This document shows, piece by piece, positions 1 to 7,058 of a stretch of DNA of 20,986 bases. Source of the DNA: Tenericutes bacterium ADurb.BinA155 (GTDB lineage: Bacteria > Bacillota_I > Bacilli_A > RFN20 > CAG-826); contig MVZL01000005.1 in NCBI GenBank assembly GCA_002068375.1, positions 1-20,986 on the forward strand, read 5' to 3'. Made by a program: the position numbers and the translations under genes. How positions within the stretch are numbered: the first letter of the stretch is position 1; the number at the start of each line of letters is the position of its first letter. The notes under the pieces are model-generated. The model searched no databases. It had not been told where the DNA came from and saw only the letters and a list, made by a program, of their open reading frames with translations.

Positions 1-591
1 GAATTTGTCGGTTATGTTCCTTTATTGATTTTCCAGATTCTTTATGGAGTCCTTGGTTTCGGCCTTTTCGTCTACTCGACTTTCGTTTCGGTCAATTCCT
101 CGCGGATTGCCTTTATTGTGGCCACTTTGGTTTTGTCGGTGGTTTATATCATCTGCCTCTTAGTCTTTGCGGTGATCACTCGGAACAATCGGCTGGCCTA
201 TATCGATGCGAACCCTGGGGATTTTGCTTCGGAAGCCGCAATCTCGACCGCCCGGTCTCTAGCCTACAGCCTTTGCACCAAACAGCTCATTTTCTTCTCG
301 ATCGCCTTGCCTTGCGTGATCGCGATGATTCCTTTCACCATCATCAAAGCTCTCGATGGTGAAGCTCGGGCTCCGTTCTATGTGGCCTTCGGCTTAGCGA
401 TCGGCCTTTTGTTCTTAGGAATGTATCTCAGCGTCAACGTTCTCGATGCCCTTTCGAACTTCACCGCCAAAGATTTCGCCCAAATCGTCGAAACCCGTTC
501 GATCGTCGTCTATGTCGCTTGCATTGGCGTCACCTCGCTCAAGTCGGATTTCGATCCCGATATCGGCAAAGCTCCCGCCAAAGATTTCTAA
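1..591 (+). CDS. Multi-pass membrane protein, 5' truncated by window edge
   Basis: The frame is open from base 1 to the TAA at 589-591, giving 196 visible residues, so the true start lies left of the window. The TTG at 25 is only an internal codon of the same open frame. I do not recognise the family. Four hydrophobic segments are visible: about visible residues 8-28, 36-57, 94-117 and 125-147. Between the second and third lies a polar stretch (around ANPGDFASEAA) likely to be on one face of the membrane, and the C-terminal about 30 residues are polar and end in AKDF. The next gene begins 13 nt downstream with no terminator between, so the two are probably co-transcribed. A membrane location is well supported; no function is claimed. 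Confidence 0.75.
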   Translation, partial: EFVGYVPLLIFQILYGVLGFGLFVYSTFVSVNSSRIAFIVATLVLSVVYIICLLVFAVITRNNRLAYIDANPGDFASEAAISTARSLAYSLCTKQLIFFSIALPCVIAMIPFTIIKALDGEARAPFYVAFGLAIGLLFLGMYLSVNVLDALSNFTAKDFAQIVETRSIVVYVACIGVTSLKSDFDPDIGKAPAKDF

Positions 592-604
592 TCGTGGGGC
601 GATC

Positions 605-1000
605 ATGACTGACCGCGCCAGGAACACTATCATCAGTTGGGCCGTGGCTTCGGTTTTAGCCATTGCCGTTTTTTGTTTTTCGTTCTTTTTCCGGGGATTA
701 ACCTTCAAATACGCTTCCGATGCCTGCTTTTTCGCTGCGGTGGTCTGCTTGGCTTGGCCGGTTTTCGTCTGGACTTACCGTTCCGGCGTCTTCGATACTC
801 TGAACTACGCGATGGTTTCCCTCGTTTATTCGTTCAAACGGCATTCCCCAAAACCTTACGCCGATGCTTATTCCTATAAAGAAGTTCAAAAGGACAAGCG
901 CGAGCGGAGCAAACCCGTCCTTTATCCCTATTGGATCTACGCCGGAGTTATGTTGACGCTGGCTATCTTGTTTTTGGTTCTCTTCTATAACGTCCAATAA
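605..1000 (+). CDS. DUF3899-like small membrane protein
   Basis: This is a 131-residue protein. The ATG at 605 has a G-rich stretch (596-599) 5 nt upstream; the longer frame reaching back to 446 only runs antiparallel in frame with the preceding gene and lacks an SD, so the ATG is preferred. Hydrophobic segments fall at about residues 9-28, 36-55 and 108-128. The middle of the protein has the pattern seen in DUF3899 proteins of Firmicutes and Mollicutes: a membrane helix, then a short RSGVFD turn followed by an aromatic and basic stretch and a Tyr/Lys/Glu-rich segment (YSYKEVQKDKR), then a last membrane helix. The role of DUF3899 is unknown. It probably shares an operon with the membrane protein just upstream. 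Confidence 0.65.
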   Translation: MTDRARNTIISWAVASVLAIAVFCFSFFFRGLTFKYASDACFFAAVVCLAWPVFVWTYRSGVFDTLNYAMVSLVYSFKRHSPKPYADAYSYKEVQKDKRERSKPVLYPYWIYAGVMLTLAILFLVLFYNVQ

Positions 1001-1033
1001 ATTTCGGAATATTTCGGCTTCAGGGCCTTTTTA

Positions 1034-1047
1034 TGTAAGCGCTTTCT
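1034..1047 (+). promoter_or_regulatory. cre-like site (CcpA operator) upstream of oppA
   Basis: TGTAAGCGCTTTCT matches the Bacillus cre consensus TGWAARCGYTWNCW at every position. It lies in the 144 nt gap before oppA. A TATAAA/TAAAAT -10-like stretch follows directly at 1049-1056, and a TTGACA lies about 40 nt further on, so binding could block an upstream promoter or act on the downstream one. The match is seen; regulation by CcpA is inferred, and no ccpA gene is in the window. Confidence 0.6.
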
Positions 1048-1085
1048 TTATAAAATACTCGTTTTCATTAACGTAAAAATAATCG

Positions 1086-1114
1086 TTGACAATAATCAAA
1101 AGTGGTTTTAACTA
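1086..1114 (+). promoter_or_regulatory. Probable promoter of the opp operon
   Basis: A perfect -35 hexamer TTGACA sits at 1086-1091. With 17 nt spacing the -10 would be TAACTA (1109-1114), which is weak; TATATG at 1113-1118 is an alternative with an overlong spacer. A small inverted repeat AACG-N10-CGTT (1070-1087) overlaps the -35 and could be an operator. A good SD (AGGAAAGGAG) precedes the oppA ATG at 1145. A second possible -10 (1049-1056) lies next to the cre-like site. Confidence 0.45.
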
Positions 1115-1144
1115 TATGCATACTTAATAGGAAAGGAGCATTTC

Positions 1145-3784
1145 ATGCATTCAAAAAGCATCCTATTGGTCACATCATTAGGCTGTGTTCTCACCCTTGC
1201 CGGGTGCGGCAGCACATCCTCGAGCTCTGGCGCATCGTCCGTATCGCCCAGCAGTTCGTCCTCTTCCGTTGCTCCGAGCAGTTCTTCCAGCTCGGCAGCC
1301 AAACCCGTTATCGCTAACGGCATCTTCAACTACAACGGCAAATTATCCACCGATCAAACGGCGGAAGCGATTTCCGTTCTTGAAGGCTGGGGCATGGACA
1401 ACCACTTAACTGGTTTGCCCGTTTGCGACTCTGGCGGCCTTGTCATCAAAGGCAGCCGTGTCACCTTCCCGTCGACCAAGTACATCGCCAACTATGGCTT
1501 TGGGGCTGGCCACGGCACCATCGCCGCAACATCGCCGATGGACGCCACTCAGGAACCGGTTTCCGCTTGGCAACTCTACTTCCACCAGTGGAGCAGCGAC
1601 GGCGGCACTACGATGAACGACAACAACGACGACGGCTCGGCTTCGACCGACCTTCGTGGCAATGTCGCGTCAACGTACTACAACACCAAGATGAACGATG
1701 CGAAGGACGGTTACGTTTGGTATCCGGAACTCGCTTCCGCTGAGCCGATCCCGCTTAAGGAAAAAGGCGGCGCAGCTGATACTTCGCTCACTTCTTCGCG
1801 TTTCTATCGTTTCAAAGTCCACTTCGGTGGCAACTATAAGTATTCGACTCTCTCGAAGACTTATTCCTCCTACAACGGACGGGAAATCGCGCTTGAAGAC
1901 TATATCACCCCGGTCAAAGCCACTCTCGATAACAAGTGGTACCGCAAAGGCGATATGGCGAAGCAATTCGAAGGCGTTGAAGCTTATAACGCTGCGGTTG
2001 CGGATGGCAAAGGTCAGCAAGACTGGAGCACCGTTGGTTTCCAAGCCAATGCGGCTGAAGGCTCCATCGATGTTGCCTTCGCGAACCCCAAATCGGTCTT
2101 CAATGCGAAGTATGCGATCTCGGATTCCCTCTATTCGCCTTATCCGAAGTCTTGGCTTGATGCCGTGACTCCGGCGAAGGCCTTCCTCATTGGCGATTCG
2201 ACCACTGATTTCTACGCCAACGTCGATAACATCATCTCGACCGGTGTCTACGTCCCTGAATACTGGGAGTCGGGCAAGTCGGTCGTCTTCAAGAAGAACG
2301 ATCTGTTCTTCGATGCTGCTGATTACCACTATGCTGGTATCAAGATCGAAACCATCAGCGGTGATGGCGCTTCGACTACCGCAATGAAGAAATTCCTTGC
2401 CGGCAGCTTGGACTACACTGGCATTCCGTCTGCTTACATCGAAACTTACGTTAACGATCCGCGTACTCTTCATACTCTCGGCTCGTCGGTTGAAAACCTC
2501 CAGGTTGATTCCTGCACTGCTGAAGAATGGGAAAAGTACTACGGCCCGAGTGGCTCGGTCTATCCGCACGCTGCGGGTTACACCGGCTATACCGTGAAGC
2601 CGATCCTCTCGAACGACACCTTCCTTGATGGTCTCTACTTCGCGTTCAACCGTCAAGAATTCGCCGATAAAGAAGGCACCAACCCTGCCCAGGCTTACCT
2701 CTCTGATGCTTACATGGTCGACCCTGAAAAGGGCATCGCCTATCGCAGCACCGATGCGGCTAAGAAGAACGTTGCTGAACGTTCGCCTGATACCATCGGT
2801 TACAACGTCGAACTCGCTGCTCAGCTCTTCAAAAAGGCTGCCGACGAGGAAATCGCGGCTGGCCACTATAAGGCCGGCGATACGATCACGCTCACCAGCG
2901 AATGGCGTACTGTTGGCGAAATGAACATCTCTGCCCCGTACTTCAAGAAGTGGATTGAAACTGCTTGGAACACGGCCAACACGGGTCTCAAACTCGTCTT
3001 CAATTACACCAATCCTTCGACCGACTACCGTGTTGCTTACTACGACATGCTCCAAGGCCAATGCGACTTCATGTTCGGCTCGATCAACGGCTCCGCCCTT
3101 GATCCGCTCGGATTCATGGATACGCTTTGCACCGATGGCCGTGATTTGACTCTCAGCCGTGGCGCTGATACCTCGGTTGCTGATGAGAACATTGTCTTCG
3201 ATGGCAAATATTGGTCCTACGATGCTCTCTGGTCGGCGACTCAAGGTGGCATCATCGTTGAAGATGGCTGCGAATCCGTTGCGGCTTGGGGCCGTCTGAA
3301 CGACACCAAAACCGACTACGACGTTGCCTTCGATGCGACTTCGCACGTTCTGACCTTGAACTACAACTACATGGTCTCGGATTCGCTGAGCGACTTCGCG
3401 ATTAAAGAGCTCTACATCGATATGACCGATGGTCTTACCGGTGGCGGCGTCTACGATTACGAAGGCTACTACACCGAAGAAGGCGGCAAGATCGACCTTG
3501 GTACCAATGGTACTTACGACGATGCGGTCGCTGATGTCAATGGTGCGGAAATCGCTGTTGATGGCAAAGGCAAACTGACTGTGACTCTCGATCTCAGCAA
3601 CTATATTGCCGATTCGAGATACAACACCGTGTCTGCCACTGGCGATGAAGCCAAGGATCCGAAACAGGTCTGGTTCAGACTGAAGTATACTGCGAATGCT
3701 GCTGGCAGTAAGGTTGGCGGCACGATCGGTTACAGCAACGATTACGGTGCGGCTGCGTTCTTCAAAGGTTATCCCGCTGCTTAA
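1145..3784 (+). CDS. oppA: Oligopeptide ABC transporter substrate-binding lipoprotein (OppA-type)
   Basis: This 879-residue protein has a lipoprotein signal: a short hydrophobic N-terminus with lipobox LAGC, so Cys21 would be lipidated and anchor it on the outer face of the membrane. A Ser-rich spacer follows (residues 23-52). The body (about 60-690) fits the SBP_bac_5 peptide-binding family, with the usual hinge and ligand-lobe features such as FNRQEF in the middle and a DYRVAYYDMLQGQ-to-DPLGF stretch near residues 630-660. Family members are usually 500-600 residues. The last about 190 residues are beta-rich, Gly/Asp-rich and do not look like the normal C-terminal closure of the fold. A strong SD (AGGAAAGGAG) precedes the ATG. 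It is the first gene of the opp unit, but is separated from oppB by a hairpin-rich gap, which would favour excess OppA over the permease. Family assignment is strong; peptide specificity is inferred from its neighbours. Confidence 0.88.
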   Translation: MHSKSILLVTSLGCVLTLAGCGSTSSSSGASSVSPSSSSSSVAPSSSSSSAAKPVIANGIFNYNGKLSTDQTAEAISVLEGWGMDNHLTGLPVCDSGGLVIKGSRVTFPSTKYIANYGFGAGHGTIAATSPMDATQEPVSAWQLYFHQWSSDGGTTMNDNNDDGSASTDLRGNVASTYYNTKMNDAKDGYVWYPELASAEPIPLKEKGGAADTSLTSSRFYRFKVHFGGNYKYSTLSKTYSSYNGREIALEDYITPVKATLDNKWYRKGDMAKQFEGVEAYNAAVADGKGQQDWSTVGFQANAAEGSIDVAFANPKSVFNAKYAISDSLYSPYPKSWLDAVTPAKAFLIGDSTTDFYANVDNIISTGVYVPEYWESGKSVVFKKNDLFFDAADYHYAGIKIETISGDGASTTAMKKFLAGSLDYTGIPSAYIETYVNDPRTLHTLGSSVENLQVDSCTAEEWEKYYGPSGSVYPHAAGYTGYTVKPILSNDTFLDGLYFAFNRQEFADKEGTNPAQAYLSDAYMVDPEKGIAYRSTDAAKKNVAERSPDTIGYNVELAAQLFKKAADEEIAAGHYKAGDTITLTSEWRTVGEMNISAPYFKKWIETAWNTANTGLKLVFNYTNPSTDYRVAYYDMLQGQCDFMFGSINGSALDPLGFMDTLCTDGRDLTLSRGADTSVADENIVFDGKYWSYDALWSATQGGIIVEDGCESVAAWGRLNDTKTDYDVAFDATSHVLTLNYNYMVSDSLSDFAIKELYIDMTDGLTGGGVYDYEGYYTEEGGKIDLGTNGTYDDAVADVNGAEIAVDGKGKLTVTLDLSNYIADSRYNTVSATGDEAKDPKQVWFRLKYTANAAGSKVGGTIGYSNDYGAAAFFKGYPAA

Positions 3785-3822
3785 TTATTGCTGACAAATC
3801 CTCAACAAGTTGATATGATTTT

Positions 3823-3859
3823 GAGACACGGTTGGAGTCTAACGGCTCCAACCGTTCTC
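3823..3859 (+). other. Perfect-stem RNA hairpin after oppA
   Basis: ACGGTTGGAG (3828-3837) and CTCCAACCGT (3846-3855) form a 10 bp perfect stem with an 8 nt loop; GAGA and TCTC extend it by 4 bp across a one-base bulge. No T-run follows, so it does not look like an efficient intrinsic terminator. It may protect the 3' end of oppA mRNA or attenuate read-through into oppB. Confidence 0.75.
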
Positions 3860-3870
3860 ATGCCTTTATA

Positions 3871-3926
3871 GGGGCTGGTCAATCTGGCCCCAAAGCTCAA
3901 TCGTTAGATGGGCTGTTCGTCGAACA
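3871..3926 (+). other. Three further hairpins between oppA and oppB
   Basis: GGGGCTGG (3871-3878) pairs with CTGGCCCC (3884-3891) around a TCAAT loop, with two G-U pairs. GCTCAATC (3895-3902) pairs with GATGGGC (3907-3913) with one bulge and a GTTA loop. A short TGTTCGTCGAACA palindrome sits at 3914-3926. The oppB SD follows. Together with the larger hairpin upstream, most of the 163 nt gap is foldable. Confidence 0.55.
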
Positions 3927-3947
3927 AAAGAAAGGAGAAGCACGCTT

Positions 3948-5015
3948 ATGTGGAAATACGTTTTGCAACGCGTCCTTCTCATTTTCTTTACCACCTTCGT
4001 CATTCTCTCGCTTACCTATATTCTCCTAAAACTCTTGCCGGTCGAATCACCGCTTCCGCAGTATGACGCCAGCTACGCCTTCTATGAGAATCAAGTTAAG
4101 CTAGGCTATTTCTTCGAAGTCACGGATCCCAAGCATTATGCCGATTACGGGGTCGTTCATATTCACGATGTCAAGACTTTAGTCGATCACTATTACGAGC
4201 AGTATCCGGTCATGGTCCAATATGGCAAATGGCTCTACAACATCTTCGGTTGGAGCAACGGCCATATGAATTGGGACTGGGGCCTTTCGTCCAAAGTCAT
4301 GCCGGGCAAATCCGTCAACTATATCATTTCGCTCCGTTTACCGGTTTCGATGAAGCTGAACTTCATCTCGCTCTTCTTCTCTTTACCCTTAGGTTTCTTA
4401 TTTGGCATTTGGGCCGCTTTAAAGAAGGATAAGGCCGCCGATAACATCATCTCGACTCTCGTCATGGTGTTCATCTCGGTCCCGAGCTTCGTCTTTATTT
4501 CCTTCCTCATGATCATTTTCGCCTATAACCTGAATTGGTTGCCTTCCGCCTGGCCTGATGCCGCGGGTGCGGCGGCCGATCCGGCGACGGCGATCAAAGC
4601 TTATGTCATTCCGATTTCCGCGTTGTGCTTTGGCACGGTCGCGGGCTTTACCCGGTACATGCGGGCTGAACTCTGCGAAGTCATGTCGAGCGAATTCTTA
4701 TTGCTCGCCCGGACCAAAGGCTTAACCAAACGTCAGACGGTTTTACGCCACGCCTTGCGGAACTCAATGGTCCCGATCGTCCCGATGATCATCGGCGAAT
4801 TCGTCGGTATCTTGGGCGGGTCCATGATTTTGGAGCAACTCTATTCCATTCCCGGCATCGGCTCCCTTTTCATCGATGCGTTAACGTACAAGGATTACAA
4901 CATCATCATGGCCGATATGGCGATTTATACCACGATTGGGTTGTTCTCGACCTTATTGGTTGACCTTTCCTATGGAATTGTCGACCCACGGATTCGGATG
5001 GGGGCCATCAAATAA
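3948..5015 (+). CDS. oppB: Oligopeptide ABC transporter permease OppB
   Basis: This is a 355-residue inner-membrane permease of the OppB/DppB type. It has an N-terminal helix (about residues 9-30), an external segment of about 100 residues, and then five hydrophobic segments in the binding-protein-dependent transport fold. The cytoplasmic EAA loop that docks on the ATPases is clear at residues 249-279 (ARTKGLTKRQTVLRHALRN), and the C-terminal DPRIRMG ending is typical. The external segment between helix 1 and helix 2 is somewhat longer than in classical OppB. A strong SD (AAAGGAGAAG) precedes the ATG. It pairs with OppC to form the peptide channel. Only 3 nt separate it from oppC. Confidence 0.92.
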   Translation: MWKYVLQRVLLIFFTTFVILSLTYILLKLLPVESPLPQYDASYAFYENQVKLGYFFEVTDPKHYADYGVVHIHDVKTLVDHYYEQYPVMVQYGKWLYNIFGWSNGHMNWDWGLSSKVMPGKSVNYIISLRLPVSMKLNFISLFFSLPLGFLFGIWAALKKDKAADNIISTLVMVFISVPSFVFISFLMIIFAYNLNWLPSAWPDAAGAAADPATAIKAYVIPISALCFGTVAGFTRYMRAELCEVMSSEFLLLARTKGLTKRQTVLRHALRNSMVPIVPMIIGEFVGILGGSMILEQLYSIPGIGSLFIDALTYKDYNIIMADMAIYTTIGLFSTLLVDLSYGIVDPRIRMGAIK

Positions 5016-5018
5016 TTT

Positions 5019-7058
5019 ATGGGAAAGAAAGAGCAAAAACCCCTTCAAAACGCCAGCGAAAACAAAGATCTCGCTCCTTTTAAGCCGGAGCAGGATTTCC
5101 AATTCGTTCAGCTTTCGTCTAACATTCACGATCAGAAATTCCAGACCAAGCCGACCACGTTCTTACGCGATGCGATGCATCGGTTCGTGAAGAGCCGGTC
5201 CGCCTTAGTGGCCGCGATTATTTTGGGTGTCATCGTCATGATGGCCATTTTCGTTCCGATCATCGATCAGAACGACGTTTCCGATAGCTATATCCTTAGC
5301 GATGCCAAATTCTTGCCTCCGAAGTGGTGGAATGGCACCAGCGGCTTCCTCGATGGAACTCAGCAGAAGAAAGACGTGGTCATGACCTATGACACCACGG
5401 CTTCGGCTTATGTTCCGGCCAATCAAAATACCGACGCCAGCGGCTATGATCTTCAATACATTGTTGGCGGAGTCAAAGGGATCAGCACCTACAAGTCCAT
5501 CATGAATGCGACGAGCACCTATGGTCATGGCGGTTCGATGATGATTACCCCGGCCGGTTCGACCGACACCGATGTTTATGGTGGCGTCTATTCGACCGCG
5601 GCCAGCTTCGAAACCACAAAAGCCTATGGCTTAACGATCACTTTCGATCAAACGGCTTGCAACGCCTCGTCCCCGAAAGCTTCGTATGCCCTTTATCTTT
5701 TAGCCGATTTAAACAGTGATCTTGATTATGAGTCCGAAATCCTCATTCAGGATTACGGCACCGATTACACGGGCGTTTCCTTGACCGATTTCATGCCGAC
5801 GGTGGTGGCCTCAAGCGTTTATCAAGCCAGTTCCAAGCCGAATGTTTTCAGTGCGAAATTTAATATTCGGGTAACTAACACGAAGACCAACCCTTATCCG
5901 AACCTTTACGTCAATAGCTTCGTCGCGTCCAGCGTCGACTATCCGAACCTTTTCGATCACATCAACTGGACCGAAGGCAATGAAGTGATCCTCCGCGACA
6001 CCGAAACCAATGCGAATTATGCCTATCGTTGGCAGATCAATGGTAATGGCTACAAACGGATCTACGGGGTTGAAGTCACCTTAGGGACTTTCCGTTACGA
6101 TCTTTATTCTTCCGCTTTTGGCGAAGTGACAAGAACGATTTCCAAGAGCGATTTCCTGAAATACGTTAACCAGGGCTGGTGCACTTATAACTTCGACGTC
6201 AAAGATTTCAAAACCGGCGCCGATAAACCGGACGGCTACGCTTTCACGATCACCGACGACGGCCATTGCCCGATTCGCGATGTATATGCCCAATCGACCA
6301 TCACCTACAAAGGCGTTACGGCGGTCAGCTTCTCCGTCAAGCTTTCGAAATATCGCTTCGATGGTTTCACCTCGATTCCGCGTTATCTCTTCGGCACCGA
6401 TGACCATGGCCGCGATTATTTCAAATACCTTTTCGGCGGCTTAAGAATTTCATTACTCCTTGGCGTATTAACCGCTGTGGTGAACATCAGCATCGGCTTA
6501 GTTTGGGGCGCGGTTTCCGGCTACTTCGGCGGCTGGACCGATATCATCATGGAACGTTTCACCGAGATTTTGGGTGGGGTTCCTTGGATTGTGATCATGA
6601 CCCTCGTCATTTTGAAGATGGGCTCCAGCTTCTGGACCTTCGTCTTGGCCCTCTGCTTAACCGGGTGGATCGGAATGGCCGCGGAAACCCGTGAGCAGTT
6701 CTACCGCTTCAAAGGCCGAGAGTATGTTTTGGCTTCACGGACCTTGGGCGCCAGCGACGGTCGCTTGATTTTCCGCCACATTCTCCCGAACGGCATCGGC
6801 ACCATCATTACCGGCGCGGTCATGGAAGTTCCTTCCGTCATTTTCTCCGAAGCCACGATTTCTTACTTAGGCTTAGGCTTAACTGGACTCGGCAGCTTTG
6901 GCGTCGCCCTTTCCTATGCTCAAGGTTTCATCGCCACTTATCCTTACATGATCATCTGCGGTTCGATCATCATGTGCGTCATGATGATTTCCTTCAACCT
7001 CTTCGGCAACGGTCTCCGCGATGCCTTCAATCCATCCTTAAAAGGAGTTTCTGAATGA
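5019..7058 (+). CDS. oppC: Oligopeptide ABC transporter permease OppC with large external insertion
   Basis: The protein is 679 residues, against about 300 for typical OppC. Residues 1-60 are cytoplasmic with the OppC_N-like FLRDAMHRF stretch, and the first helix is at 61-82. The normal segment between helix 1 and the GTDxxGRD motif is about 30-40 residues; here GTDDHGRD is at 459-466, so about 345 residues (roughly 110-455) are inserted. The insertion is polar, rich in Thr, Tyr and Asp, has no obvious membrane helix, and by topology lies outside the cell. After it, the standard permease domain resumes, with the EAA loop at 568-597 (ASRTLGASDGRLIFRHILPNG). There is no SD in the 3 nt gap from oppB, so translation is probably coupled. 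The stop overlaps the oppD start by 4 nt. The identity of the permease is clear; the role of the insertion is unknown. Confidence 0.9.
   Translation: MGKKEQKPLQNASENKDLAPFKPEQDFQFVQLSSNIHDQKFQTKPTTFLRDAMHRFVKSRSALVAAIILGVIVMMAIFVPIIDQNDVSDSYILSDAKFLPPKWWNGTSGFLDGTQQKKDVVMTYDTTASAYVPANQNTDASGYDLQYIVGGVKGISTYKSIMNATSTYGHGGSMMITPAGSTDTDVYGGVYSTAASFETTKAYGLTITFDQTACNASSPKASYALYLLADLNSDLDYESEILIQDYGTDYTGVSLTDFMPTVVASSVYQASSKPNVFSAKFNIRVTNTKTNPYPNLYVNSFVASSVDYPNLFDHINWTEGNEVILRDTETNANYAYRWQINGNGYKRIYGVEVTLGTFRYDLYSSAFGEVTRTISKSDFLKYVNQGWCTYNFDVKDFKTGADKPDGYAFTITDDGHCPIRDVYAQSTITYKGVTAVSFSVKLSKYRFDGFTSIPRYLFGTDDHGRDYFKYLFGGLRISLLLGVLTAVVNISIGLVWGAVSGYFGGWTDIIMERFTEILGGVPWIVIMTLVILKMGSSFWTFVLALCLTGWIGMAAETREQFYRFKGREYVLASRTLGASDGRLIFRHILPNGIGTIITGAVMEVPSVIFSEATISYLGLGLTGLGSFGVALSYAQGFIATYPYMIICGSIIMCVMMISFNLFGNGLRDAFNPSLKGVSE

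Noticed and set aside
446..604. N-terminal extension of the DUF3899-like protein
   Set aside because: The extension overlaps the upstream gene in another frame, is Ser/Pro/Arg-rich and has no SD; the ATG at 605 has a G-rich SD and gives a normal family N-terminus.
1016..1036. Terminator-like GGCTTCAGGGCC followed by T-run after the DUF3899-like gene
   Set aside because: Only a 3 bp stem can form, too weak to call a terminator.
1670..3346. Long open frame (558 codons) on the minus strand inside oppA
   Set aside because: It lies wholly antisense to a well-supported gene, has no SD, and is explained by codon bias that avoids stops on the opposite strand; its protein has no recognisable fold.
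3871..3926. tRNA- or T-box-like RNA between oppA and oppB
   Set aside because: The hairpins do not form a cloverleaf, there is no T-loop sequence (TTCRANY in place), and no T-box motif is present.
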